Counted from the first letter of the stretch, positions 50,842-63,276 are shown. The stretch is 64,000 nucleotides of DNA from Sycobia sp. Sy_11 (GCA_018907035.1 JACCIC010000014.1:4511001-4575000), one strand, 5' to 3'. The notes: generated by a model not told the origin, from the letters alone. A program made the numbers and translations.

Positions 50842-51242
50842 ACCTACATACTATGCTTTGAACACGGTCGTAATTGTGGATTTAAAAGAAAACCAATTGA
50901 GATAATACAAAGGTTCGGCAGCTTTTCAATTTGAAAATAGTTTGCACAAAACTGATTAGCTCCGCTTCAATTTATAGATAAGACTCGTTAAGATGCGATC
51001 GGTAAAAGTGATATGCTCAAAAATTGAGCTAGATTACTAAATAGTTCCGTTGATAAGTGCCGCGAACCAAATAGCGGAATTATCGAACGAAGGAGATACT
51101 GAAATTTCGATCAACAAAAATTTCATCGAACGCGTGATTATTGCTCGAGAAATGCTCGCTTCTGTCTTAGACATGTCGGGACGATAAAACTAATTTTTAA
51201 TCGTATTATTAGATTCTCATCTTAAAGAGAAAAACTGGCAGA

Positions 51243-51250
51243 GAGAGGGT

Positions 51251-51300
<50 letters not shown>
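51243..51300. repeat. (GA)n microsatellite
   Basis: GA run of about 58 bases with early interruptions; it marks the left edge of a GC island. Confidence 0.9.
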
Positions 51301-51304
<4 letters not shown>

Positions 51305-52260
51305 CCGTCGATAGTAACGTCGAAGAAAAGAGAGTGGAACAAAGGCCCACATTGCTGCAGCCGATCAGACGGGCTATTTTTAATCGAGACCGTTTAATTT
51401 ACGGGACAAACGCGGCCTGTTACGCTCCGACGATTGACTCCTCGGACGAAACAAAGCGGACGCGCGAAAGCGCCCGGAACGCTGCTCGAAATCCCTCCGC
51501 TTAAGTGGCCGAGGAGCGGAAAGAGAAAGAGCGAGACAGAGGGAGAGCGAGAGAGCGAGAGAGAGAGAGAGAGTGGGAGAGAAAAGGTGCAGCGGCAGAG
51601 CGAAACGGCCGCGGCGCGGTAAATCAGCTCTCTCGCGGCCCCTTAGGCAGGCGGCGAGGAGAGCGCCCGCGTTATTGGCCGATCAACACGGGGGGCGAAA
51701 GGGAGCGGGGAGGACGAGGGGGGAAGGAGGGCACATAATGGGCTCGGCACTCGACCTCCCCTCCCGCCCCGCAACCCCGTCCCGACGCACTCCAGCCCCG
51801 CGCGGGCGCGGCCTGCCGGGATTTTCGACCGGCTTATTGTTTCGCGAGGGCTAATGCGCGAACGTCGTGGGAGGGGGAGGGGAGGCTGCTGCTTTTATTG
51901 CCGCGCACTCTTTGCAACCCCTTCTCCTCTCGCTTCCCCCGCCCCTCACGCGTTCTCCTCCAACCTCGCAGCGAGCGTCGCGTCGCGTGTCGGCTCGCTC
52001 GCATGAACGTCTATGTACGTATACACGCTCGGCTGATTTAAGCAGATTACGGAGGGCGGGATTTTAACGCGCGCACCTCTCCCCTGCCCCTTTCCCCGAG
52101 TTCGTTGTTTGCTGTGCCTGGGGGGGGGGGTGCGGAAAGGTTTACGGCTCATATTTTTCTCGGCCGGAGAAAGGCTTCTTTTTTTTCGCACCCCTTCCCT
52201 GCTGCCCTCCCATCCTTGCTTCCGCTGGTAGCTCGCCGTGTTTATGGACATATAGCGTGA
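51300..52260. other. GC-rich CpG island
   Basis: CpG-dense with a second GA tract at 51539-51585 and G/C homopolymers. Overlapping open frames in several phases are compositional. Confidence 0.45.
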
Positions 52261-53081
52261 ATGAATGAAAAATCACGCCTCCCACGAATGGAATTGTTGA
52301 TTTTTCGTTTCACGTTAGGCTGCTATAAGTTTGCGATGGATGGGATGATTTCCAAGAGTTAAGATGTTATCACCTTTATCTTTCTTTTCTTTGGATTTTC
52401 ATAATCAAACTGAAAGGGTTTCGTTAGGATGGATTCATTATCCGAATCCCGGTTGAAATATTCTTGATAAACATGTAATAAAAAGTATAAGTGAATGGTT
52501 ATGGTTCAGCAAAAAAGAATTAGAAATAAATTTATATAATCTTTATCGTTGTTGCTGATATTTAATGATGACCTCAAACAGTGAAATCACCAACTTTAAC
52601 AAATTGTTACTGCAACAACTTTAACAAGTTTAAAAAAATTAATAAACTTTAAATAATTGTGCATACAAGAAAATAAAATCTTTAAATGCGTAAAAATTTT
52701 TCTGCAAAATTTATTAAATCTAGTATTAAAAGATGTTCGATCTCTAACGATATCAGACAATAGAAAATAATTCAAATATTAGTATTCTTCAAGAATGCTT
52801 ATTAATACAATTAAAATAAAATATAATTCTGTTAAAATATTTAATTTTCATTTAGAGAAAATTTTTAATAAATATAATATCACGCTAATTAATCAATTAT
52901 ATGTTTAGAATAATTTAGAAATATTGTCATTTCTAAAAAAAAACTAATGTTATATAACTTAACAATCTTAGTCGTTGATTGTCCAAACTACGAAGAATAA
53001 TCGAAAATAAGAATAAAGGAGCATATAAATTTTGTTAAGAAAAAAATTCGTTAACACTTGCTTCAATTATAATATAGTATA

Positions 53082-53120
53082 ACGTATTATTTACTTTTCG
53101 CATAATTTGAGTCTTATAAA
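53082..53120. repeat. Diverged direct repeat, copy A
   Basis: ACGTATTATTTAC begins a 39-base block that matches 54512-54550 at 33 of 39 positions, including GAGTCTTAT at its end. It probably marks an old dispersed repeat. Confidence 0.5.
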
Positions 53121-53133
53121 AGAGAAAACAACG

Positions 53134-53172
53134 CTTCAGGATCCATAGTCGAGAAGACTATGGATCCTGAAG
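53134..53172. repeat. Perfect 17-bp inverted repeat with 5-base loop
   Basis: CTTCAGGATCCATAGTC (53134-53150) is followed by GAGAA and then its exact reverse complement at 53156-53172. In RNA this would fold to a strong short hairpin. Surrounding DNA is AT-rich with no gene. The stem is shorter than a typical animal pre-miRNA. Confidence 0.8.
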
Positions 53173-53235
53173 ATCTAAATAATTAGCTGGACATAAATAA
53201 CATAAAATAGGAATTTAAATATCATATTATTGACA

Positions 53236-53320
53236 TCTTGTTATGTTTATCTGTTCTGATCTTGTTATGTTTATTTCTTTCTCTTGTTATGTTTATCTGT
53301 TCTGATCTTGTTTATTTTTG
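53236..53320. repeat. Short tandem repeat, 22-24-bp unit, about 3.5 copies
   Basis: The units TCTTGTTATGTTTAT + CTGTTCTGA start at 53236, 53260 (variant ending), 53282 and 53306 (truncated). Copies one and three are identical over 24 bases. The array lies 64 bases after the hairpin at 53134-53172. Confidence 0.8.
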
Positions 53321-54511
53321 TAACAACATGAATTTTACATACTAATAAATCCTGTTTTATGTTGAAATAAAACTCGAAATAAATGCAATGATGTTATACA
53401 TACATGTTCATCTGTACAGCTTTCTGTTACCATTGTGCGGTACACGACTTTTTATACAGCCGTTGAATAAGCTTTACTGTCAGATTGACGTGTGATCCTT
53501 CGATGCGCGAACGTGCGTGTACGTCCGTCCGTGTGTACTTGCATTGTACATATAGATGTCTCTATTCTAATCTTGTATATTAAAAATTTTTTTGTTTGCT
53601 GTCAATGTCTAGAGGTATCTTTGAGAAATTTTTATGAAAATCTATATAGAAAGATCATTCGAATCTTCGTTAGTCATTAAGATTAAATCTAATAATCTAT
53701 CGATTTAAATATACAAAATAATATTTCCAATTAAACTAAATTTACGAAAATCACGAATTTCACTGAATTTTTGGCGCTTAGTGTAAAATAATGTTCATAA
53801 TTGTTGTCAAAACAAATATTTAACTCGAGAGAATTTCATGCATATTAAATTGTCGCACGTGCATCGAAAATAAAATCTACAAATGTATCCCAAACATCGT
53901 GATCTCAAAAAAACATAAGTTTTTAGTTAATCAGAAGAATGTTAAAATCAGTAAACACAATTTGATGAAAAACTATGGATTAAAGGCTAGCGTTATATTA
54001 CGGTACATTTTAAAACTCAGGCGTGGAAGTGATTATTTGCCTCATGAGACAGTTTATCCTCGAGCGTAGCCAGGCACGTAAAACCCAATTTGCGCACCAT
54101 TTCCGACTCGTACTTCACTCGATTCCACTGCGAGCGAAATCATGTCCAAGTCGCGATTTCGAGGTTAGAGTGGAATTAATGCAAGGGATTTCGTAGCATT
54201 CTAAAAATTAATAAAATATCAGTTCGCGAAAAAGAAGATCTGTTCAAGGTCAATATATCCATGGAATAGTTACAGTGTTATGAGTTACTATATTTAAGAC
54301 ATAGTGCAGAGTTTCTTTATTCATGTTTTTTTTATAATATTTTTTCTTATTTACGTTTACACGTTATATTTACATATATATTCTGATTAATTAACTCAAT
54401 TTTCAACAAAAAAGTGCATTTTTGAGAAACAAAAAACTTTTGTTGATTATATAATTTTTTCATAATTATACACTGTTCTCATGAAAAATTTAATATTTGA
54501 TTTACTTGGCC

Positions 54512-54550
54512 ACGTATTATTTACCTTTTGTAGAATCTGAGTCTTATGAA
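54512..54550. repeat. Diverged direct repeat, copy B
   Basis: This block is the partner of 53082-53120, 1.43 kb away in the same orientation, at about 85% identity. Homology fades on both sides. Confidence 0.5.
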
Positions 54551-55391
54551 TATGAGGAAGAGAGACTTTTAGAATAATTTGTTTAGGTCGCCGAAAAGTA
54601 GCGACCGAATGAAGCCAAGTACCGTCTAAACTAAAAAATTTCCGCGCTATTTCATTCAATCATGTCTCCTGAAAAATGCTTTTATATGATGTTATTCTGT
54701 TTAACCTGGCTCTAATTGTGCTTGCAAATACTGGTGATGCTCAACAACGTGCAACGAAAGTCTACGATATGTTTGTAAACAGAGTACAGCAGAATATATA
54801 GAATAGCAATCATAAAAATTTTTAATTGTCTTGGTTCCTTTGATATAGAACAATAATACTGCTCGATAAAAATTTTCGCTTCCAAGTCATAATAGTGAAT
54901 CCTTCGAAAATCACACCCACTGATCGCCACCTGATTCGCCGTGGATTTACTTTAGGAATACTGCAGGCAAAGCATGTACATATACACTCGAGGCCGGGTA
55001 TAAAACGCGATGGCAGCAATATAAGCTCCCCCCCCCCCCGACTCCATCGCTCGATAGCCGCTGTCAACGACGCATAAATTAAGAAGGACCGAACCTTATT
55101 TCCGAGCTTGCCTCAGTACCCCCCCCCCAGTCGATTTCCCGACTCGCCCCCACTCCGAATCCCGAGTTTCCTTAAAATTACGAGTCTCCCGGCCGAGCGG
55201 TCGCGCGCTCAGCGCTGCGCCTCGACGCAACCGCGGCGCCAAGACCCCGGTCTCGCATTTTACATTATTCATCTGAGAATTAATAGGAATAAGTACTCTG
55301 GTGCTGCCGCTTAGCGAGTAAGTATGAGAGAATGGGAGAGGTGAAAGGGAAGACAAGGGTGTCGGCAAAATCATTCCCCAACACCGTTATT

Positions 55392-55393
<2 letters not shown>

Positions 55394-55433
<40 letters not shown>
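55394..55433. repeat. (TA)n microsatellite
   Basis: A 40-base pure TA run. Confidence 0.95.
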
Positions 55434-55435
<2 letters not shown>

Positions 55436-55615
55436 AAATTCACTCTCGTAATTCTTATCCAGCTCCTCTGCTTCAAACTATATATGCTCCAACCAACGAC
55501 GTCTATGACGCCCGTAGAGACTTTCTCGATCGCCTGCATAAAAGTATAATCGAACGCGCGCGGATGATATGGTTCCGACCGTCGACGCCAAGGAAAGAAA
55601 GAGAAAGAGAGAATA

Positions 55616-55653
<38 letters not shown>

Positions 55654-55734
55654 CGTGCTGTAAATCACCCGAGCAACTTCAAAATAGCTGCTTTTTATTG
55701 CCGCGCGGGCGGGCGAGCGAATATTCTTCGTCCG

Positions 55735-55749
55735 TGCGTGCGCGCGCGC

Positions 55750-55782
<33 letters not shown>
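55735..55782. repeat. (CG)n-(TG)n compound microsatellite
   Basis: GCGCGC passes into about 15 TG units; alternating purine-pyrimidine suited to Z-DNA. Confidence 0.95.
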
Positions 55783-55784
<2 letters not shown>

Positions 55785-56072
55785 CGCGCTCGCGTCTCTA
55801 TTCGCGAGCGAATGAAATGTCCGTACACGGACGAGGCGACAAGGACAAGAAATGGACGAAATCCGGGGACTGAGCGTAGAACGAAAGGAGAGTAAGACAG
55901 GGGGGGGGGCAAGACGGTGAGAGAAATAATACACCGGCGTCGCCCTGACTTTTACGACACTCCGTCGTTGATCTCTCTCGCTTCCCTCTCTATCTCTCTC
56001 TCTCACTCTTCGGTGAATAGCGGGCAAGTTTGCTCAGCAACTGGACGGTATACAGCCCAGTAGTCACTAGAA

Positions 56073-56075
<3 letters not shown>

Positions 56076-56113
<38 letters not shown>
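56076..56113. repeat. (GA)n microsatellite
   Basis: A 38-base GA run. Confidence 0.95.
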
Positions 56114-56115
<2 letters not shown>

Positions 56116-56700
56116 ACTCTGTGTGTGTGAGATATAGCGAGTAAGGGGGCAGGGAGGAAGACGAAGAATCATGAGCGGGACATCAGCGAGCGCAAACTCA
56201 TCTTCGCCTCGCTCTCCGAGAGGGTTGGCTATATACGTATATAATAGAGGGTCGCTTCGACTTGATGGAGCGAATAAAACAGACGGTACGAGGACGGGAG
56301 GGGGCGTAAGGGTGGTAGAGAGCCCGGCGTAGAAGCGCGCGCGCGCGCGTCTTCTCGCTCGCTCCCGATGAAAAAGTCGATTTTAATTTAAATTCGTTTA
56401 CTCGGATATTACGCCTTCGCTCTTCTAGCGCACACGCGCCCCATCTCATCCACGGCGCCGTGTGCCACACACAAGCGCTCGCGCAGCGAGAAAGAGAGAC
56501 CCTATCGCTCGCTGCTTACACACTTCTCTCGTTTCCCCTGGCGCGTACTTTTTCCCTTTCTTCCTGATCCTCCTTTTTTCTCCTCCTTTATTAACAGCCG
56601 GCGGTCGGTATTTCATCGGCCTCCTTATTTATCCTTAATTTATGGGTTACCAGACTTAAGTGAAGTGGGTTGGAAAAGGAATGAAAGGGAGAAGGAGGGC

Positions 56701-56760
56701 CAGAGAAAGAGAGAGAGAGAGAGAGATAGAGAGAGAAAGAGATAGAGAGAGAGAGAGAGG
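56701..56760. repeat. Imperfect (GA)n microsatellite
   Basis: GA run with TA and AAAG interruptions. Confidence 0.9.
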
Positions 56761-57392
56761 CGCGAGCTCGAAGCATGCTCGAACGAATCCCGGGTGGCGA
56801 ATGGGTATATATATATATAAGTCGTCGCACTGTACTGAAAGATATCTCACCGAGGCGAGGTGTGTGAACGCGAAGCTTTTGCACCGTAGTTGAAATAAAG
56901 TTAATTGATTAACGAAGCTGTCGTCGCAGAAAATATAGGCACGAAAATATCTGCCGTGGACGCGATCCTCGAGCTCTCTCCTCCCCTTCCCCCATTGAGC
57001 AAGGAATTTCTCAGTGTTGTAATAAATAAATATCGCGATTTTCACTCAATATACCCTCCAGAGTCTGCGCATCTGTCTACGCTTCCGGTGACCAAAGAAA
57101 CGGACAGAGTGCAATTGCATTTGGGGGTATGACGCCCAAAGTCTAAAGTTCTGTCCCTATTTAAACACAAACTGGACATTTAGAATTACAATGGAGCGTA
57201 TTAATCATGGGACTAATACGACGATGGAGTTCGGGGCGCGAGCCGAGGGTATTTGATCACAGCGAGCGATTCGTCGCCTGACAATATAGAATTTCTCCGA
57301 CTTTATTGAAACGCTTTAATGAATATTTGGAATAATAAATCCAATGGGGAGTTCTCGAATAGCCAGCTCTCCGTACTTCTTTATACTTTCTG

Positions 57393-57394
<2 letters not shown>

Positions 57395-57434
<40 letters not shown>
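57395..57434. repeat. (TA)n microsatellite
   Basis: A 40-base AT run. Confidence 0.95.
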
Positions 57435-57436
<2 letters not shown>

Positions 57437-57807
57437 TCCATAAAAGTCGCGATATCTTGGAAAATAAAGAATTTGCTTTTGAAGAAAATATCGGAACGCG
57501 CTGGCGAAGGATAGTCGGAGAATAAAACGTAGAAGCTAATAAAAGAAAATTAATTTTTTTTTTTTTCAATAGGTTGAATCTCTTTTTCTTCTCTTTCAGC
57601 AATTCACTTGCCGTGTTCGTTCGGAGAAATTTTAATTGGTTTATATATTTTTTTTATTCCCATATGATTAATAATGATAAAAAAAATTTTAATACACGAA
57701 CATTACTTGAATTTATAATCATCAATTTCAAAATTCACATATGTACATGTAAAATTTCATGAAAATGCAAATTGAGACTGCGTTGTCCGAATTTGATATA
57801 TTGTAAT

Positions 57808-57828
57808 AAAAAAAAAAAAAAAAAAAAA
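57808..57828. repeat. Poly-A run
   Basis: About twenty consecutive A bases; no retroposed body was recognised upstream. Confidence 0.9.
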
Positions 57829-58760
57829 CAAATGAGACCCGTTCAACAACGTTCGAAAATGATAAAACAGTCAACGTAACATTCTGAAGGCAAAATAATC
57901 AATCTGAAAAACTTTTAGAAAAAAATTTTTTTTGTTTCCTTTTGCCACGCTGCCCCCCCCCCCCATCTTCCCACCACGGTGTATAAAACGTGTTTTGTTT
58001 CGCGTGTTCTCACGGGCAGCCCAATATTTACCAAAGCTACATCCCAATTTTTTCGTCGTGAAACGAAAATTTTTTTTTCAAGTAATCCCGAATTTATGGG
58101 GGGGTAGTGAGGGGTGAGAGGACGCCTGCCGTATTTACATATTGCGCCGTGCTCGCTCGCTCGCTCGTTCGCGAAATCCTCCCGGCCGACGCTCTCGTAC
58201 TACGTGTGTTTATTCACGTGGAATAAAAATAAAAGAATGAAAAAAAAATAAAAATAAAAAAAAGCCACCTTATAGTAATTGTGAAAAATGCCGTGAAAAA
58301 TATTAAATTCTTTGTTCCCAAGCTTGTTAAAATTAAATATTGCGCGCGTTCGCTACCCCTTTGACAGTTCCATGTAAAGAGAAACTTTTTCGAAAAGCCA
58401 TTGGCAAAAAATAGCGTTACCCTTCCTGGGCGCGAGTCCTCCCACCTTAGTTCCACGTTTTTTTGCACGAGCCTGGTTCAAAGTACGGCGAAGAGGTCGC
58501 TTGGAAAACCAGAAGAAATGCGTTTTAAGAAGAAGAACAAAAACCGCAGAAGCGCAAGACATTTGAAAGAAAGTAAAAATTCCTCCTCCACTATCCTGGT
58601 TTTTACTCTGGACATTGTCAAATGTTCGCAGTGCCATCGATCTCCGCGGTGGCTGAGCTATATATTATTGCACGTACGTGTCGGGGTTTGGGGGCGCCAT
58701 CGTCGACAAAGCAGGTCAAATGAACGGAAAAACAACAAGCGACGGCTTTTTGCCGACCAT

Positions 58761-58798
<38 letters not shown>
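58761..58798. repeat. (GA)n microsatellite
   Basis: A 38-base GA run with one TA step. Confidence 0.95.
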
Positions 58799-58799
<1 letters not shown>

Positions 58800-59157
58800 G
58801 AGGGATAAAACAGGACAAAGAATGTGATAAAGACGCCACAGGCGTACTAAACACAGGGACGTCGAGATCTAGCGCTCGCCTAATACACTGGGCGGAAAAA
58901 ACAGTATGATGCCTCGAACAAAAACAGAGGAAGTCTGTATATGTATACATATATGCATCAGTTCGTCTCCGGATTTAGACGCAGTGGACTCAGCGGAGAA
59001 GTGACGGTGGGGAGGGGAGGGGCTGTGTACAAAAAGTGCGCACGCTGTCGCTCAAACACAAACGGGAAAACACGGAGAGGGGGTGGGCGAGGGGCAGCCC
59101 CCATCAGGCCAACGTGATTTCGATTTTTTTACGGCCTCTTTTCGGTCTTTTTGCGTG

Positions 59158-59160
<3 letters not shown>

Positions 59161-59205
<45 letters not shown>
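59161..59205. repeat. (TA)n microsatellite
   Basis: A TA run of about 45 bases with one GT step at the start. Confidence 0.95.
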
Positions 59206-59206
<1 letters not shown>

Positions 59207-59460
59207 TCTGGCGCTGCTTTTTACGCGGCGAATACGATCGCAACGAAGTTAAAGCCACCCCCTTTGTCCCCTCAGTCCCCATTCGACCCGGAAACACATC
59301 CAATAAAAGAGCCAGCGGATGGGATTCCACCTTTTTTTTTCCTTCTTCGTGTTCTTGTTTTCTATGCGCCCCCGCACGCCCGGCGGCGCCATCTCTGCCG
59401 ATGTTAATATATACAGAGAGCGGGGACGCTTTTTTAATATGCATTGCGGTCCGTGAGAGG

Positions 59461-59518
59461 CTTCTTCGTCTTCTTCTTCTTCTTCGTCTACTTCTACTTC
59501 TACTTCCACGCCTATTCT

Positions 59519-59574
<56 letters not shown>

Positions 59575-59595
59575 ATATGTGTGTGTGTGTGTGTA
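59461..59595. repeat. (CTT)n-like run followed by (TA)n-(TG)n
   Basis: CTT/CTA/CGT trinucleotides to about 59507 precede TA units (59519-59580) and TG units to 59595. Open frames across it are repeat-driven. Confidence 0.9.
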
Positions 59596-59803
59596 CGTAG
59601 CTCTTTTTATCCCTCGACCCTTTACGTGCTTTAATACTCTCATACTCCTCCCATTACTCTTACCCCGACCTCGAGAATAGAGGGGGGCAGCAGCTACAAA
59701 CCGGGCGATAATGAATATAGGATCGATTTTTCCATATTTTTCTCATTCCCGTCGCGGAGGGATAAGGACAAGGGTTTGGGGGGGGGGTGTAGGCGCACGA
59801 TGA

Positions 59804-60061
59804 TTACTCTCTCGTATTGCGAACCGCTACAGGTCACGCGTCGCTCTGCAATCTGAAGAGATAATCGATCGGTTCGCGGCCTTGTCATCCGAAGAGGCGA
59901 ATGGGCTCTACGATTTTTTAATTGACGAACTCAACGGTGCCCCGGTCATCCGTCGGAGAAACATCGATGTAACCGACGAAAATTGCCATATTTTAAACAG
60001 TTCCAACGACGCTGAATACATTTCCAAATTCCGCATGAGAATTCGTTATTTATTTGTCTAA
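59804..60061 (+). other. Candidate coding segment without an initiator ATG
   Basis: An 85-codon frame runs from just after a TGA at 59801 to TAA at 60059. It is outside the microsatellites and has a balanced, soluble-looking composition, including the stretch EEIIDRFAALSSEEANGLYD. Many codons end in C or G. The only methionine is near the end, so if real it would be an internal or terminal exon. The nearest AG candidates (59831-59832, 59857-59858) have weak pyrimidine tracts. I recognise no family; chance opening of this length is possible in 64 kb. Confidence 0.25.
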
Positions 60062-60394
60062 CCAATTGCATTCGTTTGCTCAGACAAACCGGCACCATAA
60101 TGTGCGCGTTGTCAAGAGCAAATTCTAAAATAAATGAACACGTAAAATTTTATTTAAGGTTTCAAACAAAACAGAGATAAATTAAGGATGAGATTCAAAG
60201 CATTCTCATTTATAGACCCATGAAAAATATTCGTCGATTATCAGAAATTGCATCAACTTTTTATCACCAATCTCTAATTCGGGGTAGCTCGATACTCAAT
60301 CTCACAAAGGCCGAGCATGACCGTATTTTTAAATTTCCTGTTCCTCATCATGCTCGCCGTGAACGATTTCAGGCGCAGATCGCATTTTATGTCG

Positions 60395-60398
<4 letters not shown>

Positions 60399-60449
<51 letters not shown>
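60399..60449. repeat. (TA)n microsatellite
   Basis: A 50-base TA run with one G near the end. Confidence 0.95.
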
Positions 60450-60578
60450 TTGTAAATTTACAATTCGTCGAAATCCTCAGTGATTTGTGAACAATATTTT
60501 AATCCCGAGCTCTTGTAACGAGCGCGCGTGACCGCATCCGTACGAGTCCACTCTTGTTATATACACATATATGTTTTC

Positions 60579-60581
<3 letters not shown>

Positions 60582-60638
<57 letters not shown>
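60582..60638. repeat. (TA)n microsatellite
   Basis: A 57-base pure TA run. Confidence 0.95.
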
Positions 60639-60640
<2 letters not shown>

Positions 60641-61073
60641 TTTCTGGGATTTAATTCGCGCACACGCGCACCGCCCACGTTATTTATGTATATAGGCGCA
60701 CATTATATCGCACGGTTGACACGGCTCAAACCGGCGTACGTTGATTAAATTGCAACATTTTGCAATTTCTCTCCCCCCCCCCCGTATATATACGTTTCGC
60801 TGCCCCGTACGATCGCGCGCGTTATTTTATATTAAAATTATAGTGGCGATGTATGTATGCGCGTGTGCGAGCGCTCGCGCGTGTATGCGTAATCGCGCGC
60901 GGTGTCGCGGGAAATTATTATACGATTTGGTACGGAACTGCGGGTTCGTTTTTGAAACAAAGAGAATTAATCGATTTGTAATTCGGAGGTGAGCCGGAGT
61001 TCATGTTGTGCATGTGCGTACGTGTTGTCGGCAGTTTTTTTTTATTACTAAAAGTTCTACACATTTGCATATA

Positions 61074-61075
61074 TA

Positions 61076-61135
<60 letters not shown>
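61074..61135. repeat. (TA)n microsatellite
   Basis: A TA run of about 60 bases. Confidence 0.95.
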
Positions 61136-61139
<4 letters not shown>

Positions 61140-61599
61140 CAAGAAAAAAAGTGTGCTGCATTGATGGTGTACTTTATGTCTGTTCATTTGTTCTCTGACA
61201 TAGAGTAAACGAGATTCGGTATGTTAGATTATCCACATCTACATTTCTAACTTTGTACGATAATGAATTAACAATAATTTTACGATCAAATCTAATAAAA
61301 TTCGTTGGAAATGTTTTTTATTTTTTTAATAAATATTTTGATCGAAAAATTTCGAATTCAAAAACAATTCTTCATGAATTGCTGAATGAGTGAAATTCTC
61401 AAATTTCAACAATAATTATTAAATTTTCCAAACAGACAAATAGAATTGGTGAGCATATGAATTAAAGGCAGAAAGCTACAACTGTACAATTACTAAATTA
61501 CGGCAAGCGGAATTTTGATCAGAACTTAATTCCAGTTCTCGTGGAATCGTCCATAGATATCTATGAGCATACACGCTGAAACCTAAAATCGAAAAATCA

Positions 61600-62855
61600 A
61601 ATATCGGATGTAATTCGCATGTATCGCGCGAAAACGAATCCTCGCCGCTGCGCGCCGCGCCTATCGCGATTTTTTAATCGAACCTCTTTCTGCCCCTCCC
61701 CCCTCCGCCGCCGCTCAAGCAAGTCGGCAGGAGCGAAACGAGGCCGCGCGCCGCTGCGAGCTCGGCAACGCGCAATAATATTGGAATTCAGAATCAATCG
61801 AGAGGTGCATACCTCGCCGATATAAATGCTGAAATAATTATTCATTATTCGACCCTTCGATCCGGCCGGTTATTTAGCCGTATTATAGAGCTGCCGCCGC
61901 GCAGCGAGCCGCGTAAATTCGTCGAATTCAGCCACTAAAACTCCTCCCCTCCACCTCCCCCACCCGTGCATTACTCGCTTAATTAGTCATCACTCCCGCT
62001 CCCTCCCTCTCTCTCTCTCTCTCTCTCTCTATCACCCTGAAGTTTTATCTTCGCTTCGAAACGCGCGAGGAGCATTCTCCGCCCTTGAATTGGAATCGAC
62101 CTCGCCACCTCCCCCTCCCCCAACGCCCAGTACGTATGCGTCTGCGGCAAAATTCCCGCGGAATCCCGAATTCTTTACGAGAGCCCGTAAACGTCGCGTT
62201 GTTCGCAGCGGCGGCGAGGGATCCACGGCGGACGGGCGGGGACGAACAAGCCCCGCCGCTCGCGAGGCACGCGCCGGTATCGAGGCGATTGAAAGCGGTG
62301 GGGACGGGCGCGCGCGCTTTAATAATACCCCATCCACCCCCCCCCCCGCCCCCCGAACGATTGGCCGACGACCCCGCGGCTTCTCCCGCGCTGGCTTAAT
62401 AGCCTACCTCGCTCCACCCGCCACTCCCCTCGCCCCGCCCGTCCAGCCATCGCCAACGGAATCAACGCGGTCGTCGGTTCGCGAAAGCGATCCCCCCGCC
62501 CCCTAACCCCAACCCCAACCCCGCCGGCACGGCGCAGACGAGCTCCCGCATTGATTAAGCCCAGGCTACGAGCGAGCACGTATCCACGCTGACCACGCGG
62601 GTGTAGGCCAGGGTAACGGGGTTTGGGGGGGGAGAGGGGGATGTATTCCTTTGAGCCGCTCGAGCTGGCGCAAGAGCGTACGGGCGAATGGGACCGAGAT
62701 TACAATCGCAAAAGAGGCCTCGGCCGGTGCAGCGCGGCGGCGGAAAATGAACTGCGACGAGGGAGATAGCGAGGGGCGGGGGCGGCAGCGAGCAGATGAG
62801 CGATCCAGCCTCAAGTTCTTTTATATATAATACGCTTGGACACGTGCTAATGACG

Positions 62856-62912
<57 letters not shown>

Positions 62913-62960
62913 CTCTGTCGCTCTCTCGCTCTTTCGCAGTCCCCCTTATATCTGATCGAG
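61600..62960. other. GC-rich CpG island
   Basis: CpG-dense DNA with C homopolymers, a CT tract at 62007-62030 and a CT/GTCG tract at 62857-62929. Pro/Arg-rich open frames on both strands are treated as compositional. Confidence 0.45.
62857..62929. repeat. (TC)n microsatellite with GTCG interruptions
   Basis: A TC run of about 48 bases followed by CTCTCTGTCG-type repeats. Confidence 0.9.
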
Positions 62961-63164
62961 GCGAGAAAGATGACGCTGGCAAAGCTTTGCCGATAAGCTA
63001 AAACGCGATGACGCTCATCTCGTAAAAACAGCCGGGATGCAGGGCGAAGAGTCGAGGTCGCGGCTCGGCTTGTTTGCTTACGCGCACGCTCGGTTTTTTG
63101 CAGCGCACGCTTTAGTATGGCCCGTGTGCTCTTTTCTGTTTTTTTTTTTTTTTCATCTTGCCAG

Positions 63165-63276
63165 GCCTCTGGCGATAATTAGTTTAATAAGCTGTTTTTT
63201 CTGGACCGTGAATGCCAAGAATGGAAACTTGGATAATATATATATTATTAAGAATCTCTTTATGATCTGTATGAAA
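63165..63276 (+). other. Possible internal exon bounded by good splice signals
   Basis: A run of about 15 T followed by CATCTTGCCAG ends at 63164, and AAA|GTAAGA occurs at 63277. The 112-base interval has one open frame (needs phase 2 entry, exits phase 0). It does not match the phase 1 donor at 34019. Its peptide is short and hydrophobic with no motif. Confidence 0.15.

Larger units (their letters stand above)
52260..54880. other. AT-rich tract with hairpin and small repeats
   Basis: No exon seen. Contains the hairpin (53134-53172), the 22-24-bp tandem array (53236-53320) and the direct-repeat pair (53082 and 54512). Confidence 0.55.
54880..57300. other. GC-rich, microsatellite-dense domain
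   Basis: CpG-rich with TA (55394-55433, 55618-55651), CG/TG (55735-55782) and GA (56076-56113, 56701-56760) tracts. A 75-codon frame at 56905-57132 is free of repeats but shows no recognisable motif. Confidence 0.4.

Noticed and set aside
53134..53178. Helitron 3' end (hairpin followed by CTAA)
   Set aside because: The CTAA lies only two bases after the stem rather than about ten, the stem is unusually long, and no 5' TC end was identified.
59083..59634. 183-codon open frame
   Set aside because: It spans two (TA)n tracts and a CTT-type run; its openness is explained by repeats.
62501..62523. CCCCAA-type telomere-like repeat
   Set aside because: Only about three units in a C-rich island; insect telomeres are usually TTAGG-based, so this is most likely chance.
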